From an uncultured Christensenella sp. (lineage in GTDB: Bacteria; Bacillota; Clostridia; Christensenellales; Borkfalkiaceae): DNA of 64,000 bases. The notes below the pieces were generated by a model. That model did no database searches. It was given only the letters and a program-made list of their open reading frames with translations, and was not told the DNA's origin. This document shows, piece by piece, positions 24,902 through 31,972 of this stretch (positions within the stretch are counted from its first letter, which is position 1; the number at the start of each line of letters is the position of its first letter). The stretch spans positions 485,678-549,677 of the forward strand of contig CAJTLT010000001.1 in NCBI GenBank assembly GCA_910577375.1, written 5' to 3'. The position numbers and the translations under genes are program-made.

Positions 24902-24948
24902 AAACAAACTCCGCCCCGAAAATAAAATTTTCGGGGCGGAGTTTGTTT
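24902..24948 (-). terminator. 22-bp perfect stem-loop after the DUF4177-like gene
   Basis: Two 22-base arms (24902-24923 and 24927-24948) separated by three A residues, with a GC-rich core (CTCCGCCCCG). The arm ends are AAAC/GTTT. It is the probable terminator of the small gene at 25004. Confidence 0.7.
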
Positions 24949-25003
24949 GTATTAAATTTATAGCAAACCGAGCACTACAAATTGAAATTTGCTTTATATA
25001 AAA

Positions 25004-25204
25004 TTACTGCTGTTTCCTGAATGTGATAATAAATGCCCCTTTAATCTGCATCGCTGTTGCCATATAATTATAAGTTACAAATTCCCACCCATCAGCAACC
25101 TTTTCGTTAATGAACCGATCTAATACGGCCACATCCTTTTCATCTGCTTTGTCAGAAAACCATTTTGTGCTTACTGTCAAAATCTCTGTTTTGTAAATGT
25201 ACAT
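25004..25204 (-). CDS. Small DUF4177-like protein
   Basis: 66 residues. It starts MYIYKTEIL, has a central helix (DVAVLDRFINEKVADGWEFV) and ends with an aromatic strand (GAFIITFRKQ). This strand-helix-strand layout with GW in DGWEF resembles the DUF4177 family of small proteins of unknown function. An AGGAG site six bases upstream and a good promoter support expression. It stands alone next to the tRNA-Glu scar, and could be cargo left by a mobile element, though nothing proves that. Confidence 0.6.
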   Translation of the reverse strand: MYIYKTEILTVSTKWFSDKADEKDVAVLDRFINEKVADGWEFVTYNYMATAMQIKGAFIITFRKQQ

Positions 25205-25260
25205 AATTATCTCCTTTTAATAAAATGATTTATAATGTAAATTATCATTTACGTACAATT

Positions 25261-25289
25261 ATTATAGCATAAAAAAACCATACAAGCAA
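25261..25289 (-). promoter_or_regulatory. Sigma-A promoter of the DUF4177-like gene
   Basis: TTGCTT, a 17-base spacer and TATAAT on the minus strand, 57 bases upstream of the small gene. Confidence 0.65.
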
Positions 25290-25390
25290 GCAGTTTACAC
25301 TATATATGTGATAATTTTTCTTGTTCTAAATTTGATAAAATCAACGTGAGATTTTATATTTTTTCGCATAAGAATTTTATAGATTTGTTT

Positions 25391-25526
25391 GCTTACCGTC
25401 TGTGGACGGAATATGTCGCCTTTACAAATTTTGTAAAGAACGACGATTTATTTCACGTAGGGCAAAAGCTACCGTAATCTGCGGCGAAAACTGCGACGGC
25501 ATTTTCGGCTGATTAAGACGGTAAGC
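25391..25526. repeat. 11-bp inverted repeat enclosing a possible structured element
   Basis: GCTTACCGTCT (25391-25401) and its complement AGACGGTAAGC (25516-25526) enclose about 115 bases with at least one inner hairpin (GTCGCCTTTACAAA region, 25416-25446). It lies just upstream of the decayed recombinase start. It could be the leader or end of a lost mobile element, or a structured RNA. No open frame is seen here. Confidence 0.5.
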
Positions 25527-25587
25527 ACCAAAGCGAATAACAAAATTTTAAGCCGAAATCCGCAAAAACCGCGCAAAGGAGTAGACA

Positions 25588-25690
25588 ATGAAAAACTCAG
25601 TTATTTACGCTCGTTTCAATTCACACACAGAACGAGCAAAGCATTAAACGGCAGTTGACATAATGCCACGCTTTTGCACAGCACATTGAA
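25588..25690 (+). pseudogene. Remnant of a serine recombinase (resolvase family)
   Basis: After a good ribosome site (AAAGGAG) the frame reads MKNSVIYARFNSH, the start of large clostridial serine recombinases with the catalytic Ser position changed to Asn. The frame then shifts: the next frame continues QNEQSIKRQLT, a stop, then CHAFAQ, again matching the family N-terminus. The gene therefore has a frameshift and a stop codon within 35 codons, and no catalytic domain remains downstream. It lies next to the tRNA-Glu 3' end, a typical integration site. Confidence 0.75.
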
Positions 25691-25783
25691 AGTTGGACAG
25701 CAAAACGCATTGCTTTTGAACTTGATTTTCCCCGACTACCCCGACGGCAACGAGGGCAAGGGCGAAAAAAGCGCAAAAGAAAA

Positions 25784-25805
25784 AGAAACCGAAAATTCGG
25801 TTTCT
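25784..25805 (-). terminator. Intrinsic terminator of tRNA-Glu
   Basis: A 10-bp stem (AGAAACCGAA, 25784-25793, with 25796-25805) is followed on the minus strand by TTTTCTTTTG. It lies 17 bases after the tRNA 3' end. Confidence 0.8.
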
Positions 25806-25822
25806 CTCTCGGGGTGTTCGTA

Positions 25823-25897
25823 TGGTGACCCTGCCGGGAATCGAACCCGGGATTGAGCCTTGAGAGGGCTCCGTCTTAACCGCTTGACCACAAGGCC
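25823..25897 (-). tRNA. tRNA-Glu(CUC)
   Basis: A full cloverleaf reads on the minus strand: acceptor GGCCTTG pairing with CAGGGTC (two G-U pairs), D arm with GGTCAAGCGGTTAAGAC, anticodon stem GAGCC/GGCTC with loop CTCTCAA (anticodon CTC), T arm with GGGTTCGAATCCC, and an encoded 3' CCA. It has its own promoter and terminator. No other tRNA was seen in the window. Confidence 0.95.
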
Positions 25898-25916
25898 TTA
25901 TTGATTTTGCCTAGTA

Positions 25917-25945
25917 ATTGTATCATATTAAAATGCGCTTGGCAA
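25917..25945 (-). promoter_or_regulatory. Sigma-A promoter of tRNA-Glu
   Basis: TTGCCA, a 17-base spacer and TACAAT on the minus strand, 19 bases upstream of the mature tRNA. Confidence 0.7.
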
Positions 25946-25982
25946 GTAAAAAAATACTTTCAGAATAAATTTAAGTAAAAAA

Positions 25983-26014
25983 TAACAGTCCGTTCGCAAG
26001 CGAACGGACTGTTA
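25983..26014 (-). terminator. Intrinsic terminator after the pectate lyase gene
   Basis: A 14-bp perfect stem (25983-25996 with 26001-26014) with the loop CAAG; the A tract at 25977-25982 gives a T run on the minus strand. Confidence 0.88.
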
Positions 26015-26037
26015 CCAAATGAGTATTATTTGCGCAA

Positions 26038-29000
26038 TCAGTTAATGAAATTAAGTTTAAGATAAGGCGCTTTGAGATACGTGGGATTTTCGGGGTCTTC
26101 CGCAGATACGAACGACCAAACCTGATTATCGTCTTTTATATCAAGCAAAACCTTTAAACGGCTTACGTTTCTTTGAAGGTTTCTATCGGTAAACACTTCA
26201 ACATTATAATCGGTATTATATTCTTCCATTGATGCAACGCAACTTTCAACCACGTTAATCGCCGCACTCGAGAAACCTCCGACTATGAGCGACGCGGTTT
26301 TAAGCGACGCGCCTATTACAAATCCCTGATTTATAAGCGTACCTACCGAAAGGCAATGTTTTATAGTGAAATAACCTATATTGCCCGACTGATAACCTAT
26401 AATACCGCCTACGCGGGGCGTGGTATACGTTGTTAAAGCAACTCCGCCGAAATAGCATCTGTCGATTTCAAGATAATAATCAATTGTAGGTTTAGCGTTA
26501 TCAAATCCGCCAACTATTCCGCCGACCTGTTGCGCTCCGCTTATTTTCGCGATTACGTAGCAATCCGTAATATAAACGCGAACATCGTCTACGGGGGAAG
26601 AAGTTGTTTGAATAAATCCGACTATTCCGCCCGCTCGGTGACCTGTATTTGCCGAAATGAAGTAATCGTCATTATTATCGTTTACAACCGACACCTGGCT
26701 TATATAAGTAGGTAACGAGTATTCAAAAACGTGACCTATAAGTGCGCCCGAACGGGTTGCGCCGTCTACTTTGATATTTGTTATCGCGATATTGTGGTAG
26801 TATCCGCCGCAGCTTGTTCCTATAATACCGCACTGCTGCTTTCCGCCGACAATCGAAATATTGTCGAATTTTATATTTTCGATTGTTCCGCCCTCTACTT
26901 TATAGAACAAACCTAAGCCGGCTACCTGATTGTCGCCCGTTACGCTTACATTTTTAACCGTATATCCGGCACCGTTCAACAAACCAGTGAACGCACTCGG
27001 CTTTTCGGACGCCTTTCTTTCCCAGGCTATACCGCTGAAATCTATATCGCCGCTTAATTTATAAATCGTTGTTGCAGGAGCTTCTTCCCCTATCTTTTCT
27101 CCGTTAGCAATTTTTTTGAATTCTGCGGGAGTTGAAATATCCACAACGCCTACGCTTGCTTTATAAATTTCCGTGGTTACTTCGCCGTTAAGGTTTGTCA
27201 ACGCATAATAAACGTTATAAGCTTCGCCGTTTTTATTCGAGAACTGATAATTGATTTTATCTCCTCTGAATTCGTAAGACTCAACACCTTTTACCGTTTT
27301 TATGTTGTCCTTGGTAATTTCCAAATCCTCTGTGGAAGATACGGCGTAAATTCTGCCGGTAGCATTGCTGAGCTCGCCGGAAATCATATAACCGTCGCGG
27401 TTAACCACGATTGCATTGGATTCGTTCATAAAGTCAATCTGCGAACCCAAACTCGAAACATACACGGTGTAATTCATCGACGCGGACTGCGAGGGGTCGC
27501 TTGTAAGTCTAACTGTTTTGGTTATCTGATAAACGCCCGCATTTGAAGGAGTAAAGCCTTTAATTTCTATAAATGCCGAACCCTTGTCTTTTGCGTATAA
27601 ATAAGTGGTTTCGCAAGTAAACTGCGAAGGTTTAAGATACTTTCCGTGATAATCGAGACCGTTTTCAACAAGAACGGTGGGTTCTCTGAATACGTTGAAC
27701 TGGTCTACAACATACGAACCGCCTTCTCTTATTATGTCTCCGTTTTGAGTGAGCACTGCTATTTCGCCTATCGAAGGAATACCGCTTTTGATTGTAAGAT
27801 TGAAATCTTTATTACCTACGGCTGAGCCGCATGTTACGGTTGCCGTAATTTTAACGGTTGCATCGTTTTCCGAAGGACGGTAAACGTGCATATAAATATA
27901 TTTTGACGTGGAAATCGATTCCTCTAAGTCTGTACCGACGGTTACGAGTTCTTCGTTTTCGGTTGACCATTCTATTGTACAGCCGTTAAGTTTAACGGGA
28001 ACTTCGAAATCCTGATAAACAGCGTTTGCGTCACAGTTTATAGTGAGGGTTTCCAAAGCGCGCGCAAGTTTTGCTTCGTCTTCTCCCGCCGCGTTTTCAT
28101 CGGTGTAATCGTTTGCAAAGAAGTGTTTATATTCTCCCCAACCGTTGAGATTGAGCGTTGAACCTATATTTTTACCGCTAATAAGACTGCCGTCTATACC
28201 GTCTTTTTTGGCAAGAATATTTTTCATATTTATAGAGCCGTCTGCGTTGCGGTATGTTTTATGCACTCTCTTTGCTTTAAGCGCGCCGTTCACGCCATTT
28301 TCATAAAGGTCGTAAAGACCGGAAAGGTTAAATTCATATCCTTCCGTTCCCTGAACCACGGGGAGCGTTTTAAAAATATCTGCCGCCGCGGGTATGGTAA
28401 TCTGGTCGGTATTGGTTAAGCCGCCGGGATTTTTCGTATCAGCGTCTATACTGCCTTGTATGCGGTTTGATTTCAAAGCATTGTAACCGAGGCACAAAAT
28501 ACTGTCTGTAACAGAGCCGCGGTATGCGTCGCTGTCCAACGAAACAGCTATTCCTCCGCTGACCGAAAGCGTGTTTATAACGCTGTTATAGCTGTAAGTC
28601 TGACGCGAAACGTCTATATTGCCGTGCGTTCCGCCTACGTTTTCCTTTTTAATAATCTGCCCGAATGTAGGACTGTCAGGATTGTCGTCAACAGCTGCGC
28701 TGTTATCGTAGCTTGTAACGCCTTCTACTTTTAAATAGCCGGGGTTGGAGTTATCGGTTACGCCGTGCATTCTGTTATTAAACGAAAGGCAGTTATACAT
28801 TTCAACGTCGCCTTCCATAACCGAACCGCCGAGTTTGAAACCGTTGCCGTCGCCGTCGCGCGTTCTGAAATATCTTACGTCGTCGCCTTCGTTGAATATT
28901 TCGGTATAGTCCGTGTTGAATTTGGGGAATCTTGCGTTGTTATCCGCCTGCGTATATTCGAGATAGCCGTTTTCAAACGCAACGCAATTATAAATAATTA

Positions 29001-29907
29001 CACAGCCGATATTACCGGAATCGGTTTTTGCATACAAGTCCCAACCGTCGTCGGAATTGCGGTAAGCTATACAGCCGTCGAATACGTTGCCGTAACCTAC
29101 CGTAAGTTTCGCCGCAAAACCGTCGGCGTTTTCTCCATAGGTTTCGTTATCGTAATTGTTATGTGAAGTACAGTTTTTAATCAGATTGTAACTCGGCCAC
29201 TGGTCTATCGAATTCAAAGAGCTTTCCGCTCTGCCGAGCTGCAAACCTGTGTCGCGGTTATTATAAAATTCGCAATATTCAACGGTATTGTAGCTTCCGC
29301 CGATGTAAAGTCCGTTATCTCCCGCACCGCAAACGTCAATGCCGTACCAATAGAAATAATTTCCGTAAAGCTGAACGCCGCGTTCCGCGCTTCCGAAATT
29401 CTGACCGCTGAAATCAAGCGTTGCGAGCGTTTCACTGCCAGTATATCCGCTTCTGTCTTTTTCAAGCGCCGCGTTTACTATTCTTATGTATTTATTGTAA
29501 GCGCCGGAAATATCTGCAGGCGCGGTTACCATATTGACTATGGTATAAGTTCCGGGTTTAACGTAAACGGTGTCGCCCGGCTGTAAAGTTATATCCCCGC
29601 CTTTCAATATCTCCACTATGGAATAAGGACTGTCCCAGGAAAGTCCGTCGTTGGCAATACTGCCGTCGGGCGCGACGTAATAAACTCTGCCGCTGCTTTG
29701 AGTACGGATATCGCCCTGCGCCGTGGAAATTATATCTGCGCTGTGGTTTTTATCAACGGAAATAAGTTTGTCGTTATTTTCCCCTTGTGAAGAGCCGCCG
29801 CCGTTTTCCGAACAAGCCGCAAAGGGAATAGCTGCAAGCGCGGCTGTTGCCGAAAAGGCAAGAACTGCCGCCGCTGAAAGAAATTTTTTCAAATTAGAAT
29901 TTTTCAT
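26038..29907 (-). CDS. Very large lipoprotein with PL9-type pectate lyase domain
   Basis: I start at ATG 29907, preceded by AAGGAGGG; the frame extends nine codons further but without support. Lipobox PFAAC (Cys32). The N-terminal half (about 65-560) is a right-handed beta-helix with the polysaccharide lyase family 9 signature: ENADGFAAKL (about 259-268), then GNVFDGC and NSDDGWDLYAKTDSG (about 284-298), whose Asp residues bind Ca2+ and whose Lys is the likely base. An Ig-like region (about 600-690), further beta domains, and a C-terminal part (about 950-1230) of Gly-rich GLUG-like repeats (VGGIIGY, AGGIVGF) follow. It should cleave homogalacturonan at the cell surface. It is 13 bases downstream of its lipoprotein partner. 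Confidence 0.88.
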   Translation of the reverse strand: MKNSNLKKFLSAAAVLAFSATAALAAIPFAACSENGGGSSQGENNDKLISVDKNHSADIISTAQGDIRTQSSGRVYYVAPDGSIANDGLSWDSPYSIVEILKGGDITLQPGDTVYVKPGTYTIVNMVTAPADISGAYNKYIRIVNAALEKDRSGYTGSETLATLDFSGQNFGSAERGVQLYGNYFYWYGIDVCGAGDNGLYIGGSYNTVEYCEFYNNRDTGLQLGRAESSLNSIDQWPSYNLIKNCTSHNNYDNETYGENADGFAAKLTVGYGNVFDGCIAYRNSDDGWDLYAKTDSGNIGCVIIYNCVAFENGYLEYTQADNNARFPKFNTDYTEIFNEGDDVRYFRTRDGDGNGFKLGGSVMEGDVEMYNCLSFNNRMHGVTDNSNPGYLKVEGVTSYDNSAAVDDNPDSPTFGQIIKKENVGGTHGNIDVSRQTYSYNSVINTLSVSGGIAVSLDSDAYRGSVTDSILCLGYNALKSNRIQGSIDADTKNPGGLTNTDQITIPAAADIFKTLPVVQGTEGYEFNLSGLYDLYENGVNGALKAKRVHKTYRNADGSINMKNILAKKDGIDGSLISGKNIGSTLNLNGWGEYKHFFANDYTDENAAGEDEAKLARALETLTINCDANAVYQDFEVPVKLNGCTIEWSTENEELVTVGTDLEESISTSKYIYMHVYRPSENDATVKITATVTCGSAVGNKDFNLTIKSGIPSIGEIAVLTQNGDIIREGGSYVVDQFNVFREPTVLVENGLDYHGKYLKPSQFTCETTYLYAKDKGSAFIEIKGFTPSNAGVYQITKTVRLTSDPSQSASMNYTVYVSSLGSQIDFMNESNAIVVNRDGYMISGELSNATGRIYAVSSTEDLEITKDNIKTVKGVESYEFRGDKINYQFSNKNGEAYNVYYALTNLNGEVTTEIYKASVGVVDISTPAEFKKIANGEKIGEEAPATTIYKLSGDIDFSGIAWERKASEKPSAFTGLLNGAGYTVKNVSVTGDNQVAGLGLFYKVEGGTIENIKFDNISIVGGKQQCGIIGTSCGGYYHNIAITNIKVDGATRSGALIGHVFEYSLPTYISQVSVVNDNNDDYFISANTGHRAGGIVGFIQTTSSPVDDVRVYITDCYVIAKISGAQQVGGIVGGFDNAKPTIDYYLEIDRCYFGGVALTTYTTPRVGGIIGYQSGNIGYFTIKHCLSVGTLINQGFVIGASLKTASLIVGGFSSAAINVVESCVASMEEYNTDYNVEVFTDRNLQRNVSRLKVLLDIKDDNQVWSFVSAEDPENPTYLKAPYLKLNFIN

Positions 29908-29920
29908 CGTTAATCCCTCC

Positions 29921-31426
29921 TTACTCTTCCTCAAAAATTACGAGCACCATGAATACGTTAACGCTTTGATTGAACGAAATCGAGAAATCAACTCCGACGG
30001 GCGATACTTCAGTAACGCTTTGCGCGTGGCTGGAATATTTGCTGCCGGATTGTTCCACGTCTACGTTGTCAATCGCTTTGTATCCGTCTATGCTGTCCAT
30101 AACGACATAATCGTCAAGAGTAGTGAGCGACATTTGCCGCCCGGGATTAGCGCCGTTTGCATTGGCGTAAATATAAATTTCAAAGTTTCTTTTTGCGGTA
30201 AATCTTATAAATCTTCCGTCTGTTTCAGAGCTTGCGCCGCCGGACTGCCATGCGTGGGCTACGTGAACGGTTGATTTTCCGTCAATCACTATACCCATAG
30301 GCAAAGTAATATCGGCTTCTCTGTTTGTAATTACACTGCCGCTCGAATTTGTGGATATGCCTGTTATACCGCCCTTTATGACGTCAAAATTCATAAACTG
30401 CGTTTCTACCGTTACGTCGACGTCGGTAAGAAGTCCGGGATTTAATACAGCCATTTCGGGAACAACCTGTTCGCCAGTTAGCCTGTAAGGAACATCTTGT
30501 GTCACGCTTTGAGCCTCTCCCGTGGGCAAAGGCTCGTTATACGATACCGTTACCATACCAGCGCCTTTGTCAGAGTTGGTATTTATCACGGGGATTGAAA
30601 CATAGCGGTTAGTTTTATCAACTATAGCAGTATCGCCGCTTTTATAAGTTACTTCAAACTTCCATGTAGGAGACATTTTGTCTTTAAGACTTCTTTCCTG
30701 CATGGTTACGCCGTCTATAAGTTCAATAGACTGAATTTCATCGACTACGTAATAAAGTATGAAACCTTCGTATGTAAATTTTCTTTGCGCGTCGTATTTG
30801 GAAACCCAAATCTGATATGCGCCGCGTTTAAGATTTGAAAGGTCGGTTATTTCAGTCTGTTCTTTATAAACCTTTACCGTATACTCGTTTGCGCTTATAG
30901 GGTCCGAATTCAAATCGGCAACACCCGTGGATTCGTCGGGATGCCTTACCTCTATCCAGCTCGCAACCGAAGACATATCTGCAGTCTTTTTGTCTGCAGA
31001 AAGCGTTACGGGGTCGCCGTATCCGGACTTAAACCTTACGTCGAGACCGCCAATCTGATATTTTACGGTTACATTGTAACTTGCGGACTGCGTAACGCCG
31101 TTATACGTATATGAAACGATTATTTCATACGTTCCTTCTACGTCTTTATTATAAGCGGAACTGTCTATCTTTACATTTTTATCGTCCGCGCTTATTCTGT
31201 CCTGTTTGGTTTTTGCATCTTCAAAGTTTGCTATGACAATAAGCCCTTCTGAACTGTACATCTGACCGACGTTGAATTCCAACTGAGTGTCAGACGTATC
31301 AAATTCTATACTTACGAGGCGTCTGTTCTCGTCGTTGCAACTGCTGCACCCGACAAGCGAAAAGCCGAACGCAAAAACCGCAACGATTGCCATCATCAAA
31401 GGCAATAAACGTTTGAATTTTTTCAT
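29921..31426 (-). CDS. Lipoprotein with bacterial Ig-like domains, partner of the pectate lyase
   Basis: I start at ATG 31426, which has CGGAGGAAG seven bases upstream; the longer frame to 31498 lies in the leader. Lipobox SLVGC (about Cys27). The following ~110 residues form a Big_3-like Ig domain (LVSIEFDTSDTQLEFNVGQ ... GTYEIIVSYTYNGVTQSASYNV), a second beta domain with TVKVYKEQTEI and GAYQIWVS follows, a third Ig-like unit (SIELIDGVTM...WKFEVTYKSGD), and a C-terminal jellyroll-like part (about 330-501) with FIRFTAKRNFEIYIYANANG. The last may bind carbohydrate. It is first in the operon, with the lyase directly after. Binding partner or substrate not shown by the sequence. Confidence 0.85.
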   Translation of the reverse strand: MKKFKRLLPLMMAIVAVFAFGFSLVGCSSCNDENRRLVSIEFDTSDTQLEFNVGQMYSSEGLIVIANFEDAKTKQDRISADDKNVKIDSSAYNKDVEGTYEIIVSYTYNGVTQSASYNVTVKYQIGGLDVRFKSGYGDPVTLSADKKTADMSSVASWIEVRHPDESTGVADLNSDPISANEYTVKVYKEQTEITDLSNLKRGAYQIWVSKYDAQRKFTYEGFILYYVVDEIQSIELIDGVTMQERSLKDKMSPTWKFEVTYKSGDTAIVDKTNRYVSIPVINTNSDKGAGMVTVSYNEPLPTGEAQSVTQDVPYRLTGEQVVPEMAVLNPGLLTDVDVTVETQFMNFDVIKGGITGISTNSSGSVITNREADITLPMGIVIDGKSTVHVAHAWQSGGASSETDGRFIRFTAKRNFEIYIYANANGANPGRQMSLTTLDDYVVMDSIDGYKAIDNVDVEQSGSKYSSHAQSVTEVSPVGVDFSISFNQSVNVFMVLVIFEEE

Positions 31427-31445
31427 CTCTTCCTCCGATTTTTTA

Positions 31446-31500
31446 CGGTGTTTTATGCAAAACCGGTTTTTAAAACCGTTGCAGAATTTTGCATACACCG
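31446..31500 (-). promoter_or_regulatory. Large stem-loop at the 5' end of the pectate lyase operon mRNA
   Basis: Three nested stems: CGGTGT with ACACCG (31446-31451/31495-31500), ATGCAAAA with TTTTGCAT (31455-31462/31487-31494), and CGGTTT with AAACCG inside. It starts within a few bases of the predicted transcription start and leaves the ribosome site free, so a 5' mRNA stabiliser or a regulator site is likely. Confidence 0.6.
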
Positions 31501-31510
31501 CAACAAATAA

Positions 31511-31539
31511 ATTCTATCATTTTTATAATATGCTGTCAA
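31511..31539 (-). promoter_or_regulatory. Sigma-A promoter of the pectate lyase operon
   Basis: TTGACA (perfect), a 17-base spacer and TAGAAT on the minus strand; predicted transcript start near 31504. Confidence 0.82.
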
Positions 31540-31617
31540 GGCGGTAAATTAAAAAACTTTTCTTTTTTTGAACAGATTTTTCATTATTTGCCCGAATAAA
31601 GGAAATAATTTCCATAA

Positions 31618-31645
31618 AAAACAAAAAGCTTCCCGAAAGAAGCCG
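31618..31645 (-). terminator. Terminator of 6S RNA
   Basis: On the minus strand GCTTC, a TTTCGG loop and GAAGC are followed by TTTTTGTTTTTT. It comes about 10 bases after the 6S RNA 3' side. Confidence 0.8.
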
Positions 31646-31649
31646 TAAA

Positions 31650-31827
31650 AAAATAATCCGCCTGTGCCGTGATATGAAAAAGTATTAACCCGCATCTCGC
31701 AGGTGGGTGCGCCGAGGCGGAACATCGTTCTTTCCGAAACCAGACCTTGACTATTTCCGCGAACGAAACGCTCCCTGTTTTTACTTTGTGGATTACGAAT
31801 TTTCCATACCACGAACACCGCAGACTA
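31650..31827 (-). ncRNA. ssrS: 6S RNA
   Basis: The minus-strand transcript has the 6S layout. A long closing stem pairs the 5' segment GUGUUCGUGGUAU with the 3' segment AUAUCACGGCAC (12 pairs with one bulged C). Then come an internal loop, a GUUCGC block, CACCCACCUGCGAGAUGCGGGUUAA, and the ACGGCACAGGCGG 3' end, all resembling the conserved 6S consensus. A strong promoter and an intrinsic terminator bracket it and give a transcript of about 200 bases. 6S RNA mimics an open promoter and sequesters the housekeeping RNA polymerase. Small reading frames across this region are not credible genes. Confidence 0.82.
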
Positions 31828-31833
31828 CTATAT

Positions 31834-31862
31834 ATTATAAGTAATAACAAGAAAAAATGCAA
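31834..31862 (-). promoter_or_regulatory. Sigma-A promoter of 6S RNA
   Basis: TTGCAT, a 17-base spacer and a perfect TATAAT on the minus strand, with the transcript start about seven bases downstream at ~31827. Confidence 0.82.
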
Positions 31863-31910
31863 GGAGAAAATTTTTACATTTTTTTAAATTTCCGCACAAC
31901 GTCAATTTGC

Positions 31911-31939
31911 TTGATTTTTGAATGTAAAAGCCGTAAAAT
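31911..31939 (+). promoter_or_regulatory. Sigma-A promoter of aspS
   Basis: TTGATT, a 17-base spacer and TAAAAT, 33 bases upstream of the aspS start. Confidence 0.7.
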
Positions 31940-31972
31940 TAAAAAGTAAATTACAGTAAAGAGAGGAAATTT

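Noticed and set aside
25674..25856. 60-codon open frame ending inside the tRNA region
   Set aside because: It overlaps the tRNA terminator and the tRNA itself, has no ribosome site, and its tail is simply translated tRNA sequence.
28765..29166. 133-codon antisense frame within the pectate lyase gene
   Set aside because: It is the antisense of the repetitive beta-helix region, has no ribosome site and no recognisable motif.
31549..31862. Two overlapping minus-strand frames of about 90 codons
   Set aside because: They lie over the 6S RNA and its terminator, have no ribosome site, and their composition is that of translated structured RNA.
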